A DNA stretch of 64,000 nucleotides from the NCBI GenBank assembly GCA_022647765.1, contig JALCLH010000004.1, forward strand, positions 186,001 through 250,000, in the 5' to 3' direction. Positions within the stretch are counted from its first letter, which is position 1, and every line of letters begins with the position of its first letter. This DNA is from Acidipropionibacterium sp. GTDB taxonomy: Bacteria; Actinomycetota; Actinomycetes; Propionibacteriales; Propionibacteriaceae. The notes below the pieces were generated by a model. The model did not search any database and was not told the DNA's origin. It saw nothing but the letters and a program-made list of their open reading frames with translations. This document shows, piece after piece, positions 40,971 to 49,571 of the stretch. The position numbers were made by a program, and so were the translations under genes.

Positions 40971-41972
40971 TCAGGGCCATCTGGCGGCCAGCGAGACGAC
41001 GCCCAGTCCGGCCAGCACCGCCAGCAGCAGGGCGTAGCCGACGTAGCGGTCGGTGACCTCGGTGTAGACCTTCTCCTGGCCGACGGCCCTGGCGATCGAC
41101 TTGTAGACGTCGGTGAGCTGTCCCAGGGACTCCGCGGAGAACTTCTCCCCGCCGGAGGCCTTGGCGACCGCCGCCAGTTCGTGGTGGTTGACCGGGACGG
41201 GCTGACGGCGTCCCTCCTCGTAGACGTATCCGCCCGCGGTGCCGTAGGCGATCGTGTAGATCGGGACGCCCTGCCGCTTCGACTGCTGGGCAGCGGCGAG
41301 CGAGGGCCGGCCGACATTCGTCGCCCCGTCCGAGAGCAGCACGATCGCAGCGGGCGGCTTGGTGCCGGGGTGGCCGGGATCCTCGGGGGCCAGCTTGAGG
41401 GCGTCCAGCGAGGCGTAGATGCCTTCCCCGATGGCGGTGGAGGGCAGCACTTGAAGATTCTCAATGGCAGAGGAGACGGCAGCCCGGTCAGTGGTCGGCG
41501 GCACCACCAGCTGGGCGCTGGCGGCGAACTTCACCAGCGCCACGTTGAACCGGTCGGGCAGCTCGTTGAGAAACGACTTCGCCGCCGATTTCGCGGCCGA
41601 GAGTCTGGAGGGTTCCACATCGGTGGCGATCATCGAGCGCGAGACGTCCATCGTGATGACGACGGTCGCACGGTCGCGGGGCACCTCGCGGTAGGCCTGC
41701 GGCTGGGCGAAGGCCAGCACCAGTGACGCCATCGAGGCCACCGAGCAGAGCACCGCCAGGTGCCTCTTCCAGGCCTTGTCGCGGGGCACCAGGCGGCGCA
41801 GGTCGACCCGGCTGACCGCTCCGGCGGGCGCGCGCCGGGCGGACAGGCCGATATAGCCCAGGGCCACCGCCAGCGGGACCAGCAGCCACCAGAGCCGGCC
41901 GGGGCGCTGGACGTGGATGAACAGGACCGGGTCGGCGAGCAGGGCGGCCGCGGCGTTTCCAAGGACTGTCAT
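40971..41972 (-). CDS. VWA domain membrane protein (BatA-like), second of pair
   Basis: A 333-residue protein with two N-terminal membrane segments, a von Willebrand A domain (about residues 85-270) and one C-terminal segment (YALLLAVLAGLGVVSLAAR). The MIDAS metal site is intact: DVSRS and LLSDGATN. The first residues of the track ORF overlap the upstream gene, so I use the ATG at 41972 with a TGATG overlap. It is the last gene of moxR-DUF58-VWA-VWA. Such operons are thought to build a chaperone-like membrane assembly; the substrate is unknown. Confidence 0.85.
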   Translation of the reverse strand: MTVLGNAAAALLADPVLFIHVQRPGRLWWLLVPLAVALGYIGLSARRAPAGAVSRVDLRRLVPRDKAWKRHLAVLCSVASMASLVLAFAQPQAYREVPRDRATVVITMDVSRSMIATDVEPSRLSAAKSAAKSFLNELPDRFNVALVKFAASAQLVVPPTTDRAAVSSAIENLQVLPSTAIGEGIYASLDALKLAPEDPGHPGTKPPAAIVLLSDGATNVGRPSLAAAQQSKRQGVPIYTIAYGTAGGYVYEEGRRQPVPVNHHELAAVAKASGGEKFSAESLGQLTDVYKSIARAVGQEKVYTEVTDRYVGYALLLAVLAGLGVVSLAARWP

Positions 41973-42955
41973 CACGGCCACCTCGTCGCCATCGAGACCA
42001 CTCCCAGGCCCGCCACGATCGCGAATCCCAGGGCGTAGAAGGCCCAGCGGGCGGTGACCTCCTTCTTGACCTCTTCATAGCCCACCGACCTGTGAACATC
42101 CTGATAGACGTCCTTGAGGTCTCCGGCGGACTCGGCGGTCCACGACTTGGCCCTGGTGCGCTCGGCGATCTGGGAGAGCAGCTTCGTGTCGGGGGCCACC
42201 CTCTCGCGGGCACCGTCGACGTCGACATAGCCGGTCTGGGTGCCGAAGGCGATGGTGTACACGGGGACCTTCGCCGCAGCCGCAGCATTGGCCGCGTTCA
42301 TCGGGTCGGAGCCGTCGGTGTTGCCGCCGTCGGACAGCAGCACGATGGCGGCCGGCACCGGCTCCTTCGAGCCACCGGCGGGGGCCTGCTTGATGGCTTG
42401 CAGACTGACCGTGATGGCATTGCCGATGGCGGTGCCGTCCTCGGTCTCGATGGCGTCGATGGCCCTCTTGGTGGTGGCCCGGTCGGTGGAGGCCGGCATC
42501 ACGACGCGGGGGTTGGCGGACACCGTGACCACCGCGACGTTGAATCCGGCGGGCAGGCTGTCGATGAAGGTAGTCGCCTGGGTCTTGGCGGCGGCCAGCC
42601 GGTTGGGTTCGACATCGGTGGCGCTCATCGACAGCGAGTTGTCGATCGCCACCACGATGGTGGCCCGTTCCCGGGGCACCTTCTCGATGCCCATCGGGCG
42701 GGCCCAGGCGAAGCTCACCGCGGCCAGCGAGCACAGCGCCATGGCGACCGCGACGTGGCGCTTCCACTGCGACTGCGATCGCACCACGGCGCCGAGGACG
42801 CCGGTGTTGGTGAACCGGATCCCGGTGCGGCTGCGGTGGCGCAGGGCCAGCAGGTAGAGCGCCAGCAGGGCGGGGATCGCCAGCAGGGCCCAGAGCCGGG
42901 CCGGATCCTTGACCTGCGGCAGGCCCAGGACCAGGACTGTGAGGACGCCGTTCAC
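41972..42955 (-). CDS. VWA domain membrane protein (BatA-like), first of pair
   Basis: A 327-residue paralogue of the next gene with the same layout: N-terminal segments (LWALLAIPALLALYLLAL), a VWA domain with MIDAS DNSLS and LLSDGGNTDG, and a C-terminal segment (FYALGFAIVAGLGVVSMAT). The GTG at 42955 overlaps the DUF58 stop as GTGA. The track's longer form (to 43300) is a read-through of the DUF58 gene in a wrong frame. The two VWA genes probably arose by tandem duplication. Confidence 0.85.
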   Translation of the reverse strand: MNGVLTVLVLGLPQVKDPARLWALLAIPALLALYLLALRHRSRTGIRFTNTGVLGAVVRSQSQWKRHVAVAMALCSLAAVSFAWARPMGIEKVPRERATIVVAIDNSLSMSATDVEPNRLAAAKTQATTFIDSLPAGFNVAVVTVSANPRVVMPASTDRATTKRAIDAIETEDGTAIGNAITVSLQAIKQAPAGGSKEPVPAAIVLLSDGGNTDGSDPMNAANAAAAAKVPVYTIAFGTQTGYVDVDGARERVAPDTKLLSQIAERTRAKSWTAESAGDLKDVYQDVHRSVGYEEVKKEVTARWAFYALGFAIVAGLGVVSMATRWP

Positions 42956-44034
42956 TTGGCCACCCCCTGGGGCGGCTGGTGCAGCATCGAGGCGACCCGG
43001 CGGTAGCCGAGCACGAAGCGGGCGATGTCGGTGACCCAGTCGGAGTCGGTGCGCAGCCGGATGTGGCCGGCCCCGGCCCGCCGGATCGCGGTGGCCACCC
43101 GGGCGCGCTGGGCCGCGGAGGCGGCGTCCATCCGCTGCTTGGCCGCCGGATCGGAGGTGTTGACGTAGCGGGCGAAGTTCGTCTCGGGGTCGCGGATGAG
43201 GATCTCGCCCATGTCCGGGAAGTCGGTCTCGGCGGCGTCGATCACCTCGATGCACAGCACCTGGTTGCGCACCGACAGCCGCCGCAGCGACCGTTCCCAC
43301 TCCGGGGGCACCGAGGCGTCGAGCTCGTGGTCGCCGGGGGTGAGGAAGTCGGAGACGACGACCCTCATCCCGCGACGCCGTTCGGTGCGGTTGAGCTGCT
43401 CGATGCCGCGGGCCAGGGTCATCTCGCCGGTGGCGTGGTCGGGGACGATCGGCTCGGTGAGCATGCTGCGCAGCAGCCCGTAGAGGGCGGTGCGCCCGCT
43501 GCGGGCCGGTATCCGGCGGATCGAGTCCTGGCGCATCACCAGGCCGCCGAAGCGGTCGCCCATCCGCTGGGTGAGGAAGCCGATGGTGGCGATCCCGGCG
43601 ATTCCCAGGTCGCGCTTGGTCATCCCCTGGGTGCCCCAGTTCATCGACGGGGTGACGTCGAGCAGGGCCCAGACCTCCAGCTCGCGATCCGCGATGGTGT
43701 CGCGGACGTGCGGCTCGGTGGTGCGGGCGGTGACCGCCCAGTCCATCCGGCGCACGTCGTCCTGCCCGGGCTGGTAGGGCCTGGCGTCGTTGATGTCGGA
43801 GCCGGCGCCGGGCAGCAGGCCGATGTGGTCGCCATGCAGGAATCCCTCCAGGCGGCGCACCACGGTCAGCTCAAGACGCCGCAGCGCCGCCTCGGGGGCC
43901 AGCTGGCTCAGCGGCAGGGTGGCTCCGGTGGGTGGGTGCAGGACGGTCTCGGCCACTCCGAGGCCCGAGGGCGCATTCTGGGCGGACGGCGTCCACGCGG
44001 GTTGCGGGGGGCCGAAGCTGGGAGGAAAGGACAT
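42952..44034 (-). CDS. DUF58 domain-containing protein
   Basis: A 360-residue protein with the DUF58 signature (DINDARPYQPGQDDVRRMDWAVTART), a VWA-like region (ELEVWALLDVTPSMNWG) and a C-terminal helical part. No membrane segment is visible, so it is probably cytoplasmic. It is the usual partner of MoxR AAA+ ATPases. The ATG at 44034 lies eight bases after the moxR stop, with GAGGGCGCGG upstream. It is coupled to the first VWA gene. Confidence 0.87.
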   Translation of the reverse strand: MSFPPSFGPPQPAWTPSAQNAPSGLGVAETVLHPPTGATLPLSQLAPEAALRRLELTVVRRLEGFLHGDHIGLLPGAGSDINDARPYQPGQDDVRRMDWAVTARTTEPHVRDTIADRELEVWALLDVTPSMNWGTQGMTKRDLGIAGIATIGFLTQRMGDRFGGLVMRQDSIRRIPARSGRTALYGLLRSMLTEPIVPDHATGEMTLARGIEQLNRTERRRGMRVVVSDFLTPGDHELDASVPPEWERSLRRLSVRNQVLCIEVIDAAETDFPDMGEILIRDPETNFARYVNTSDPAAKQRMDAASAAQRARVATAIRRAGAGHIRLRTDSDWVTDIARFVLGYRRVASMLHQPPQGVAK

Positions 44035-44042
44035 CCGCGCCC

Positions 44043-45359
44043 TCAGTTGCGGTACTCGGGCTGGTGGCGGTGAGACTCGTGGGCCTCGGAGCGCTGCTGG
44101 GCGTTCCACACCGGGGTGGGCGGCGGCACCATCGCGAGGATCCGCTCGATGACCTGGGAGGGCTCGACATTGTCGGCGATGGCGTCGAAGCCGAGCACCA
44201 TGCGGTGGCACATCACGTCCTTGGCCACGGCCTGCACGTCGGTGGGAAGCACGTAGTCGCGGCCGTGGATGAGGGCGAGTGCCCGCGCAGCGGCCACCAG
44301 ACCGAGGGTGGCGCGGGGCGAGCAGCCGATCTGGATCACCGGCTCCAGGTCGGGCATGCCGAAGTCGGCCGGGGTGCGGGTGGCCAGCACCAGCCGGACC
44401 ACGTACTCGGCGACCAGATTGTGCACGAAGACGTTGGAGGCCATCTCCTGCAGCTGGATGACCTTCTCAGGGTCGAGGACCCGCTCGGGCTGCGGGGTGC
44501 GCACGCTCATCCGGCGCAGGATCTCGAACTCCTCGTTGCCGCGCGGGTAGGGCACGTCGATCTTGAGCAGGAAGCGGTCGCGCTGGGCCTCGGGCAGGGG
44601 GTAGACGCCCTCGGACTCCACCGGGTTCTGGGTGGCGAAGACGCTGAACGGGGCCTTGGCGGGGAAGGTCTGGCCCGCGATGGAGACCTGGCGCTCGGCC
44701 ATCAGCTCCAGCATCGCCGACTGGACCTTCGCGGGGGCTCGGTTGATCTCGTCGGCCAGCACGAAGTTGACGAAGACCGGGCCGAGCTCGATGTCAAATG
44801 TCTCCTTGGAGGCCGAGTAGATGCGGGTCCCGACGATATCGGAGGGCACCAGGTCGGGGGTGAACTGCACCCGGGCGAAATCGCCGCCCAGCACGGTGGC
44901 GAAGGAGCGGACGGCCAGGGTCTTGGCGACGCCGGGGACGCCCTCCAGCAGGATGTGGCCCTTGGCGAGGACGCCGACCATCATCTGCTCGACCATGTGC
45001 TCCTGGCCGACGATGACGTGCTGCACCTGGCCGATGGCCTCGCCGATGATGATGGCGGCCTGCTCGTTGCTCAGCGGGGAGTCGGCGTTGCCGGTGCCGA
45101 TGTTCTGTCCCCCGGACAGCGGGGGCTGATTCTGGGGATCTGCGGCCTGCCGGTCCTGGGCCTGGGGACTCTGCGTCTGAGGATTCTGCGGAGCCTCGGC
45201 CCGATGGGCCGGCGCCGACGGCCACTGGGCCGGGGGCTGCTGGGCCGCTTGCGGGAGGCCGCGCTGTGGCGCCTGCTGAGGGCGCCCCTGGGGCGGTGGC
45301 CAGGACCCTGGCTGGCCCGATGGCTGCTGGGCGCCCGGCTGCATGCCTGCTGTGCTCAC
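44043..45359 (-). CDS. MoxR-family AAA+ ATPase with Pro/Gln-rich N-terminal extension
   Basis: A 438-residue MoxR ATPase: Walker A GVPGVAKT at about residues 140-147, Walker B and following VLADEINRAPAKVQSAMLELMAERQV, sensor ATQNPVESEGVYPLPEAQRDRF. About 95 residues precede the domain, almost all Gln, Pro, Ala and Ser, which most relatives lack. They are probably disordered. The GTG at 45359 has AGGAG seven bases upstream. It heads the operon and likely powers insertion or maturation of a partner through the DUF58 and VWA proteins. Confidence 0.9.
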   Translation of the reverse strand: MSTAGMQPGAQQPSGQPGSWPPPQGRPQQAPQRGLPQAAQQPPAQWPSAPAHRAEAPQNPQTQSPQAQDRQAADPQNQPPLSGGQNIGTGNADSPLSNEQAAIIIGEAIGQVQHVIVGQEHMVEQMMVGVLAKGHILLEGVPGVAKTLAVRSFATVLGGDFARVQFTPDLVPSDIVGTRIYSASKETFDIELGPVFVNFVLADEINRAPAKVQSAMLELMAERQVSIAGQTFPAKAPFSVFATQNPVESEGVYPLPEAQRDRFLLKIDVPYPRGNEEFEILRRMSVRTPQPERVLDPEKVIQLQEMASNVFVHNLVAEYVVRLVLATRTPADFGMPDLEPVIQIGCSPRATLGLVAAARALALIHGRDYVLPTDVQAVAKDVMCHRMVLGFDAIADNVEPSQVIERILAMVPPPTPVWNAQQRSEAHESHRHQPEYRN

Positions 45360-45559
45360 TCGTTGCTCCTGCCTTGGCCCGGATCACGGGCCTCTCCGCG
45401 GTGCTGGCCACGATACCGTGCACCAGCATGGGTGAGCTGTGCGACGGCGGCGATGAGCTGTGCGACACCGTACGGCGCTATGTGGTTGCTGTGTAATCTC
45501 TGTGTGATCCGGAGTCGTGGTGGCGGACCGGCGACGGGTTCTACCGGCGATGTGGTGAG

Positions 45560-46540
45560 ATGGTGGCGATGTCAGACTCCCAGTCCCCCAGTGATCCGCC
45601 GCTCAGCGGCGATGGCGCGCCCGCGCTGTCTCCCCTATTGGCCTCCGATCCGCCGAAGATCGGGGATTTCTGGCTTGACGCCCGGATGCTGGCGGCCCCC
45701 GCCGGGGTGACCTTCATCGGTCATGACGACGCCGACACCCCGGTGCTGCTCATCCTGCTGTCCGAGGGGGCCGCGGCCGATGCGGCGGCCAGGGACCGGT
45801 TGAGCGGAGAGGTGAATCACCTGCACGCCGAGACCGTGGTGGCCCGCGGCGGGCAGGGGCAGGACGAGGGGCGTCTGGGATATCTGTTCCGCAGCGAGGA
45901 CGACGACCCGGAAGGGCCTGATCAACTCCCGCTGGCGCCCTGGGTGGCACTCGTCAACGACGGGACGCCGTCGGCCAGGGCGGAGGCGCTGCGGATCCTG
46001 CAGGCGATCGACCTGTCGATGACCAACCCGGTCGGGGACCCCTCGGGTCCGGGCTATCGGCTGCACTGGGCCGATCGCAGCGGCACCGGGACCTCGCGGA
46101 CCTGGCCGTTGCCCTGGCCCGGCCGTGGTGACCGGGCGGGCTGGTCGAGTGTCGGCATCGCCTGGTTGCTCATCCTGCTGATCGCCGCCCTCGGCCTGCT
46201 CATCGCGGTGCTTCTGTTCCAGAATGTTCCGCCCAGCCCTCCCCCGCCGCCGGTGCCGACCTCGGCGTCCGGCTCCGGTGGCGGATCGGGCTCGCCCAGT
46301 TCTCCTTCTTCCGGTTCTGGATCTGGATCTGGTTCGCCGTCGTCCGGCTCACCATCCTCGGGTTCCCCGGCGTCTCCCTCGTCGGGATCGGGCTCGCCGC
46401 AGTCGGCGTCCGCCACGCCCTCGGGATCCGGGGAGCCTCGTGATCGGCCTCCCAGCACTCCGCCGACGATGCGCTCTCCCGGCGGCTCCGGGTCCAGCGG
46501 CAGTGCCACCCCCACGCCCACGACGAATACGAAGCTGTGA
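45560..46540 (+). CDS. Single-pass membrane protein with Ser/Gly/Pro-rich tail
   Basis: A protein of about 326 residues, not assigned to a family. A folded N-terminal part of about 180 residues (IGDFWLDARMLAAPAGVTFIGHDDADTPVLLILLSEGAAADAA) is followed by a membrane segment at about 197-220 (GIAWLLILLIAALGLLIAVLLF) and about 100 residues of low-complexity PPPP, SGSGSGSPSSG repeats. The tail is likely outside the cell. It diverges from moxR. The start at 45560 or 45569 is uncertain, because neither has a good ribosome binding site. The HAD gene follows closely and may be cotranscribed. Confidence 0.75.
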   Translation: MVAMSDSQSPSDPPLSGDGAPALSPLLASDPPKIGDFWLDARMLAAPAGVTFIGHDDADTPVLLILLSEGAAADAAARDRLSGEVNHLHAETVVARGGQGQDEGRLGYLFRSEDDDPEGPDQLPLAPWVALVNDGTPSARAEALRILQAIDLSMTNPVGDPSGPGYRLHWADRSGTGTSRTWPLPWPGRGDRAGWSSVGIAWLLILLIAALGLLIAVLLFQNVPPSPPPPPVPTSASGSGGGSGSPSSPSSGSGSGSGSPSSGSPSSGSPASPSSGSGSPQSASATPSGSGEPRDRPPSTPPTMRSPGGSGSSGSATPTPTTNTKL

Positions 46541-46542
46541 TC

Positions 46543-47394
46543 ATGGCGCCTTTAGAACTCATCGCGTCCGATCTGGACCAGACCTTCCTGGGCGACGACA
46601 AGGAGCCGTCGGCGGAGAACATCGCGGCCGTGATGGACGCCGCGGCTGCCGGTGTGCGGATCGTCTTCGCCACCGGACGTCCCTACCGGTGGCTGGATGT
46701 GCTGGGGCAGCTGGCTCCCGCCGACCCGACCGTCATCGCTTTCAACGGGGCGGTGAGCGTCGACGCGCGGACCGGTGAGGTGATCCACCAGCAAAGCATC
46801 GACCCCGGGATTCTCGCCGATATCGTCACCGACGTGAGACGGGTGGTGCCGGAGGCCCTGTTCTGCGCCGAGGAGGCTCAGCACTGGGGAATCGAGGCCG
46901 GCTTCGAGAGGTCCTCGGAGAAGGGCGAACCCGATCTGGTGGCTCCGGTGGAGGAGCTGGTCGGCGTGGACCATCGCGTCGTGAAGTTCCTGATTCGCGC
47001 CTGGGGCATTCCCAGCGAGGAGCTGTGCCGGGTGGTGGCGCCGGTGATCGGAGAGAGGGGCACCACGACCTTCTCGTTCAGCGGGCCGGACGGGATTCTG
47101 GAGGTCAGTGCGGCCGGGGTCTCGAAAGGCGCGGCGCTGGCCCAGGTGTGCTCCGATCTGGGTGTTGATCCGGCCCGAGCGGCCGCCTTCGGGGACATGC
47201 CCAATGACATCTCGATGCTCGATCTGGTCGGGCGGCCGTTCGCCGTGGCCAATGCCCACCCCGATGTGCTGGCGCGCGGGTATCCGGTGATCGGCGATCA
47301 CGACGACAGTGCGGTCGGGCGCACCATCACCGCGCTGCTGGCCGGGCGTCCGGGGGTCCAGGGCGAGCCGACGCCGTTCAGCGGGAGCCGCTGA
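46543..47394 (+). CDS. HAD-superfamily (Cof-type) phosphatase
   Basis: A 283-residue HAD hydrolase with motif I DLDQT in ELIASDLDQTFLGDD, motif II TGR in FATGRPYRW, and a late motif of lysine (VSKGAAL) and AFGDMPNDISML with the metal aspartates. The middle region is a Cof-type cap. Such enzymes dephosphorylate sugar phosphates or cofactors; the substrate is not evident. I use the ATG at 46543; a GTG at 46537 overlapping the previous stop as GTGA is equally possible. Confidence 0.88.
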   Translation: MAPLELIASDLDQTFLGDDKEPSAENIAAVMDAAAAGVRIVFATGRPYRWLDVLGQLAPADPTVIAFNGAVSVDARTGEVIHQQSIDPGILADIVTDVRRVVPEALFCAEEAQHWGIEAGFERSSEKGEPDLVAPVEELVGVDHRVVKFLIRAWGIPSEELCRVVAPVIGERGTTTFSFSGPDGILEVSAAGVSKGAALAQVCSDLGVDPARAAAFGDMPNDISMLDLVGRPFAVANAHPDVLARGYPVIGDHDDSAVGRTITALLAGRPGVQGEPTPFSGSR

Positions 47395-47436
47395 CTTCCC
47401 GATAGAGTGCATCCCGCGACGCCATCGGTGCCGCAA

Positions 47437-47510
47437 GGGGCGTTAGCTCAGCCGGTCAGAGCAGGGGACTCATAATCCCTGGGTCGTGGGTTCGAGCCCC
47501 ACACGCCCCA
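47437..47510 (+). tRNA. tRNA with CAU anticodon (elongator Met or Ile2)
   Basis: A 74-base cloverleaf. Acceptor GGGGCGT pairs with ACGCCCC, D-arm GCTC/GAGC, anticodon stem GGGGA/TCCCT around CTCATAA (CAT anticodon), and TpsiC arm GTGGG/CCCAC with TTCGAGC. No CCA is encoded. CAU is read by methionyl tRNAs and, if C34 becomes lysidine, by tRNA-Ile2. The anticodon arm resembles Ile2 more, but I cannot decide without a model. Confidence 0.9.
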
Positions 47511-47553
47511 CCCGTCGACGAGGCTGTGATTGGCCTTGTCAAACGCAAGTTCT

Positions 47554-47581
47554 GCCCATCCCGAGTAGTGCCGGGATGGGC
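47554..47581. terminator. Terminator hairpin after the tRNA gene
   Basis: GCCCATCCCG (47554-47563) pairs with CGGGATGGGC (47572-47581) around an eight-base loop, 44 bases after the tRNA. It is between the tRNA and the converging TetR gene and can serve both. Confidence 0.6.
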
Positions 47582-47664
47582 CGGGGTGGTTGATTTCAGG
47601 TTGGGGAGTGAGGCTCCGACCGGCGCAGGTGCGTCAGACACTCCTGCACCAGCGCGACTCGGGA

Positions 47665-48396
47665 TCAGGTGGGTTGAGAAATGAGTCCTGCCAGACCGGC
47701 AATCACCCGAGCTAGCCCGAACTCCCATGCCTGCGCGGCATCATAGGGAGCGTTCATTGCCTCACCAGCGACCCCTCCGACTCTTTGAGCGAGCGGGAAA
47801 TCATCCGCCAGATACTTCGCCAATCGGTGAGCTGATTGTTCCCAAAAGGCACCGAAATCCGGGACCGATGACGGCGTCCTGACAATCCTGCCGGCTGAGG
47901 ACCGCACGAAGTCAAGCAGGAACGTCAATGCAGCGTCGCGGTGAAGGTCGTTGAGGGTCGTGCCGTCGAAAATACGGAGCTCATGGTCGTACTTGGCGAT
48001 GGTGCCTGGGCCGAGCGCTGTCCGTGGGTCGTCGATGTCGAGCAGCCAGGCATGAGCGGAGAGAAGGGCGAGGTTGTCCTCGGCGACACGGCGCGCACGC
48101 GTGTGCCAGGCTGAGCGTCCGAACGATGCCTTGGGCATCTGCGCATACGCATGGTCAGCCATCAACACGAGCAGGTCATCGCGGCTGTTGACGTGGGTGT
48201 ACACCGACATCGCCGTCATATCGAGGGCCTGAGCGAGCCCCCGGACGGTGACCGCGGCGAGGCCGCCCGCATCTGCAATGTCGATGGCCTTGCTGACGAT
48301 GTCGCCGGTCGAGTAGCGGGCCTTGGGGCCACGACGGCCACCGCCTGGCGCGCCCGGGCTGTCTCGCCACATCAGGTCAATCAGCGGTCTCGGCAC
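47665..48396 (-). CDS. TetR-family regulator (TetR_C group)
   Basis: A 243-residue repressor. After a Gly/Arg-rich start the helix-turn-helix reads DIVSKAIDIADAGGLAAVTVRGLAQALDMTAMSVYTHVNSRDDLLVLMAD. The C-terminal ligand domain has FLLDFVRSSAGRIV and a WEQSAHRLAKYL segment, typical of the tetracycline-repressor C-terminal class. It diverges from a small VOC protein over 66 bases containing a perfect palindrome. A regulator and target pair for a toxic small molecule is likely. The gene is less GC-rich than the housekeeping regions. Confidence 0.85.
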   Translation of the reverse strand: MPRPLIDLMWRDSPGAPGGGRRGPKARYSTGDIVSKAIDIADAGGLAAVTVRGLAQALDMTAMSVYTHVNSRDDLLVLMADHAYAQMPKASFGRSAWHTRARRVAEDNLALLSAHAWLLDIDDPRTALGPGTIAKYDHELRIFDGTTLNDLHRDAALTFLLDFVRSSAGRIVRTPSSVPDFGAFWEQSAHRLAKYLADDFPLAQRVGGVAGEAMNAPYDAAQAWEFGLARVIAGLAGLISQPT

Positions 48397-48425
48397 TTCT
48401 GAACCTTCTCGCGGCTACTATTACA

Positions 48426-48440
48426 ATGTACACTGTACAT
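48426..48440. promoter_or_regulatory. Palindromic operator between TetR and VOC genes
   Basis: ATGTACACTGTACAT is a perfect 15-base palindrome in the middle of the 66-base divergent region, inside A/T-rich DNA that should hold both promoters. It is the obvious site for the TetR protein. Confidence 0.6.
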
Positions 48441-48462
48441 AGTTTAGCATAAGGAGCCTCCC

Positions 48463-48843
48463 GTGAACATCACTCAGACCGCCATCTCTCTCAACGTCTC
48501 CGACATTGATGCATCGGCGTCGTTCGCCAAGACGCACTTCGGCTACGAGGAGGCAATGGCGACAGACGGATTCGTGTCGCTCCAGCACGCCACGGCTGGC
48601 CCCAACCTCATCTTCTTGGCGACCGGCCTGGCTACCTTCAAGCCGAGCGAGATCGCCGGACCGGCTGGCCAGGGCCTGCTGCTCGTTTTCGTGGTGGACG
48701 ATCTCGACGAGCAGTTCAAGCGCATCGAGAAGACTGGAGCCCGCGTTGTGACACCGCCGGAGACCGAGCCATGGGGTGAGCGTTACTGCCAGTTCGCGGA
48801 CCCGAACGGGCTCATCTGGCAGCTCGTGCAGTGGGTCAACTGA
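48463..48843 (+). CDS. VOC-family (glyoxalase/bleomycin-resistance fold) protein
   Basis: A 126-residue protein of the vicinal-oxygen-chelate superfamily: ITQTAISLNVSDIDASASFAKTHFGYEE, then LLLVFVVDDLDEQFKRIEKTGARVVTPPETEPWGERYCQFADPNGLIWQLVQWV. The GERYCQFADPNG segment is characteristic. Members isomerize, cleave or sequester small molecules; the substrate is unknown. The GTG start follows AAGGAG. It is likely the target of the divergent TetR gene. Confidence 0.83.
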   Translation: MNITQTAISLNVSDIDASASFAKTHFGYEEAMATDGFVSLQHATAGPNLIFLATGLATFKPSEIAGPAGQGLLLVFVVDDLDEQFKRIEKTGARVVTPPETEPWGERYCQFADPNGLIWQLVQWVN

Positions 48844-48935
48844 CGTGCCCCGACTAGCGATCCCATCGCCAGGCTCGATATCAATGACAGCTGTACCGGC
48901 ACTTGCCAGGTCTTCTCACGTCGCAGCGGGAGGGG

Positions 48936-49502
48936 CTATGCGCCCTCGTCGCTGGATGGGCGAGCAGGATCGGTGGTGCTGTCCTGTCGGTGTGATACTT
49001 CCAGCTCTTTGGCCCATTCCTCGACCCGCTTGACGCTCTCCTCTTCACTGAGGTCTTCGACACGCGTCATGATCGACCAACGCACTCCGAAGGGGTCGCG
49101 GATCGAGGCGTAGCGGTCGCCGGAGACGAAGGTGCTGAGTGGTTCACGGATTGTCGCGCCAGCGCGCTCCGCCCGCTCCACGACAGCGTCAGCGTCTTCG
49201 CAGTACAAGCCGATCGAGTAGCAATCGCCGTCACCTTCAGGGGCTGGCACGACGCCGAATGCGGCATTCGGTTCTCCGATCTGGAGCCGCCCGTCACCGA
49301 AGTCGAGTTCCGCGTCGATGACGACGCCCTCAACTTCGGTCACGCTCAGGATGCGGGCGCCGAAGACTGACTGGTAAAACTCAATCGCCTGCGCCGCCCG
49401 AGGAACAGCCAGGAAGGGTGTCAGGCTTGTGAACCCGTGTGGCACTCCGGCGGTCGTGTGGTCACCTGTGACGCCTACCTGGCGCGAGCTATCGTCGTTC
49501 AT
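48936..49502 (-). CDS. VOC-family protein, PhnB-like
   Basis: A 188-residue protein with the PhnB-like glyoxalase pattern: GFTSLTPFLAVPRAAQAIEFYQSVFGARILSV, DFGDGRLQIGEP, GLYCEDADAVVERAERAGATIREPLSTFVSGDRYASIRDPFGVRWSIMTR. A charged C-terminal tail (about 40 residues) follows the fold. I use the ATG at 49502; the track start is a TTG at 49511. It diverges from the AraC gene by 70 bases, which suggests a regulatory pair. Confidence 0.82.
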   Translation of the reverse strand: MNDDSSRQVGVTGDHTTAGVPHGFTSLTPFLAVPRAAQAIEFYQSVFGARILSVTEVEGVVIDAELDFGDGRLQIGEPNAAFGVVPAPEGDGDCYSIGLYCEDADAVVERAERAGATIREPLSTFVSGDRYASIRDPFGVRWSIMTRVEDLSEEESVKRVEEWAKELEVSHRQDSTTDPARPSSDEGA

Positions 49503-49571
49503 AGGCTCCAAGCTATTGCTGGGCTGGGCGTACTGTCTTGAAGATTCGCGACCAGTTCAAAGGGAGGACAG

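Noticed and set aside
47437-47510. Second copy of the tRNA end as an attachment site
   Set aside because: I looked for GGTTCGAGCCCCACACG further on and did not see it in the window.
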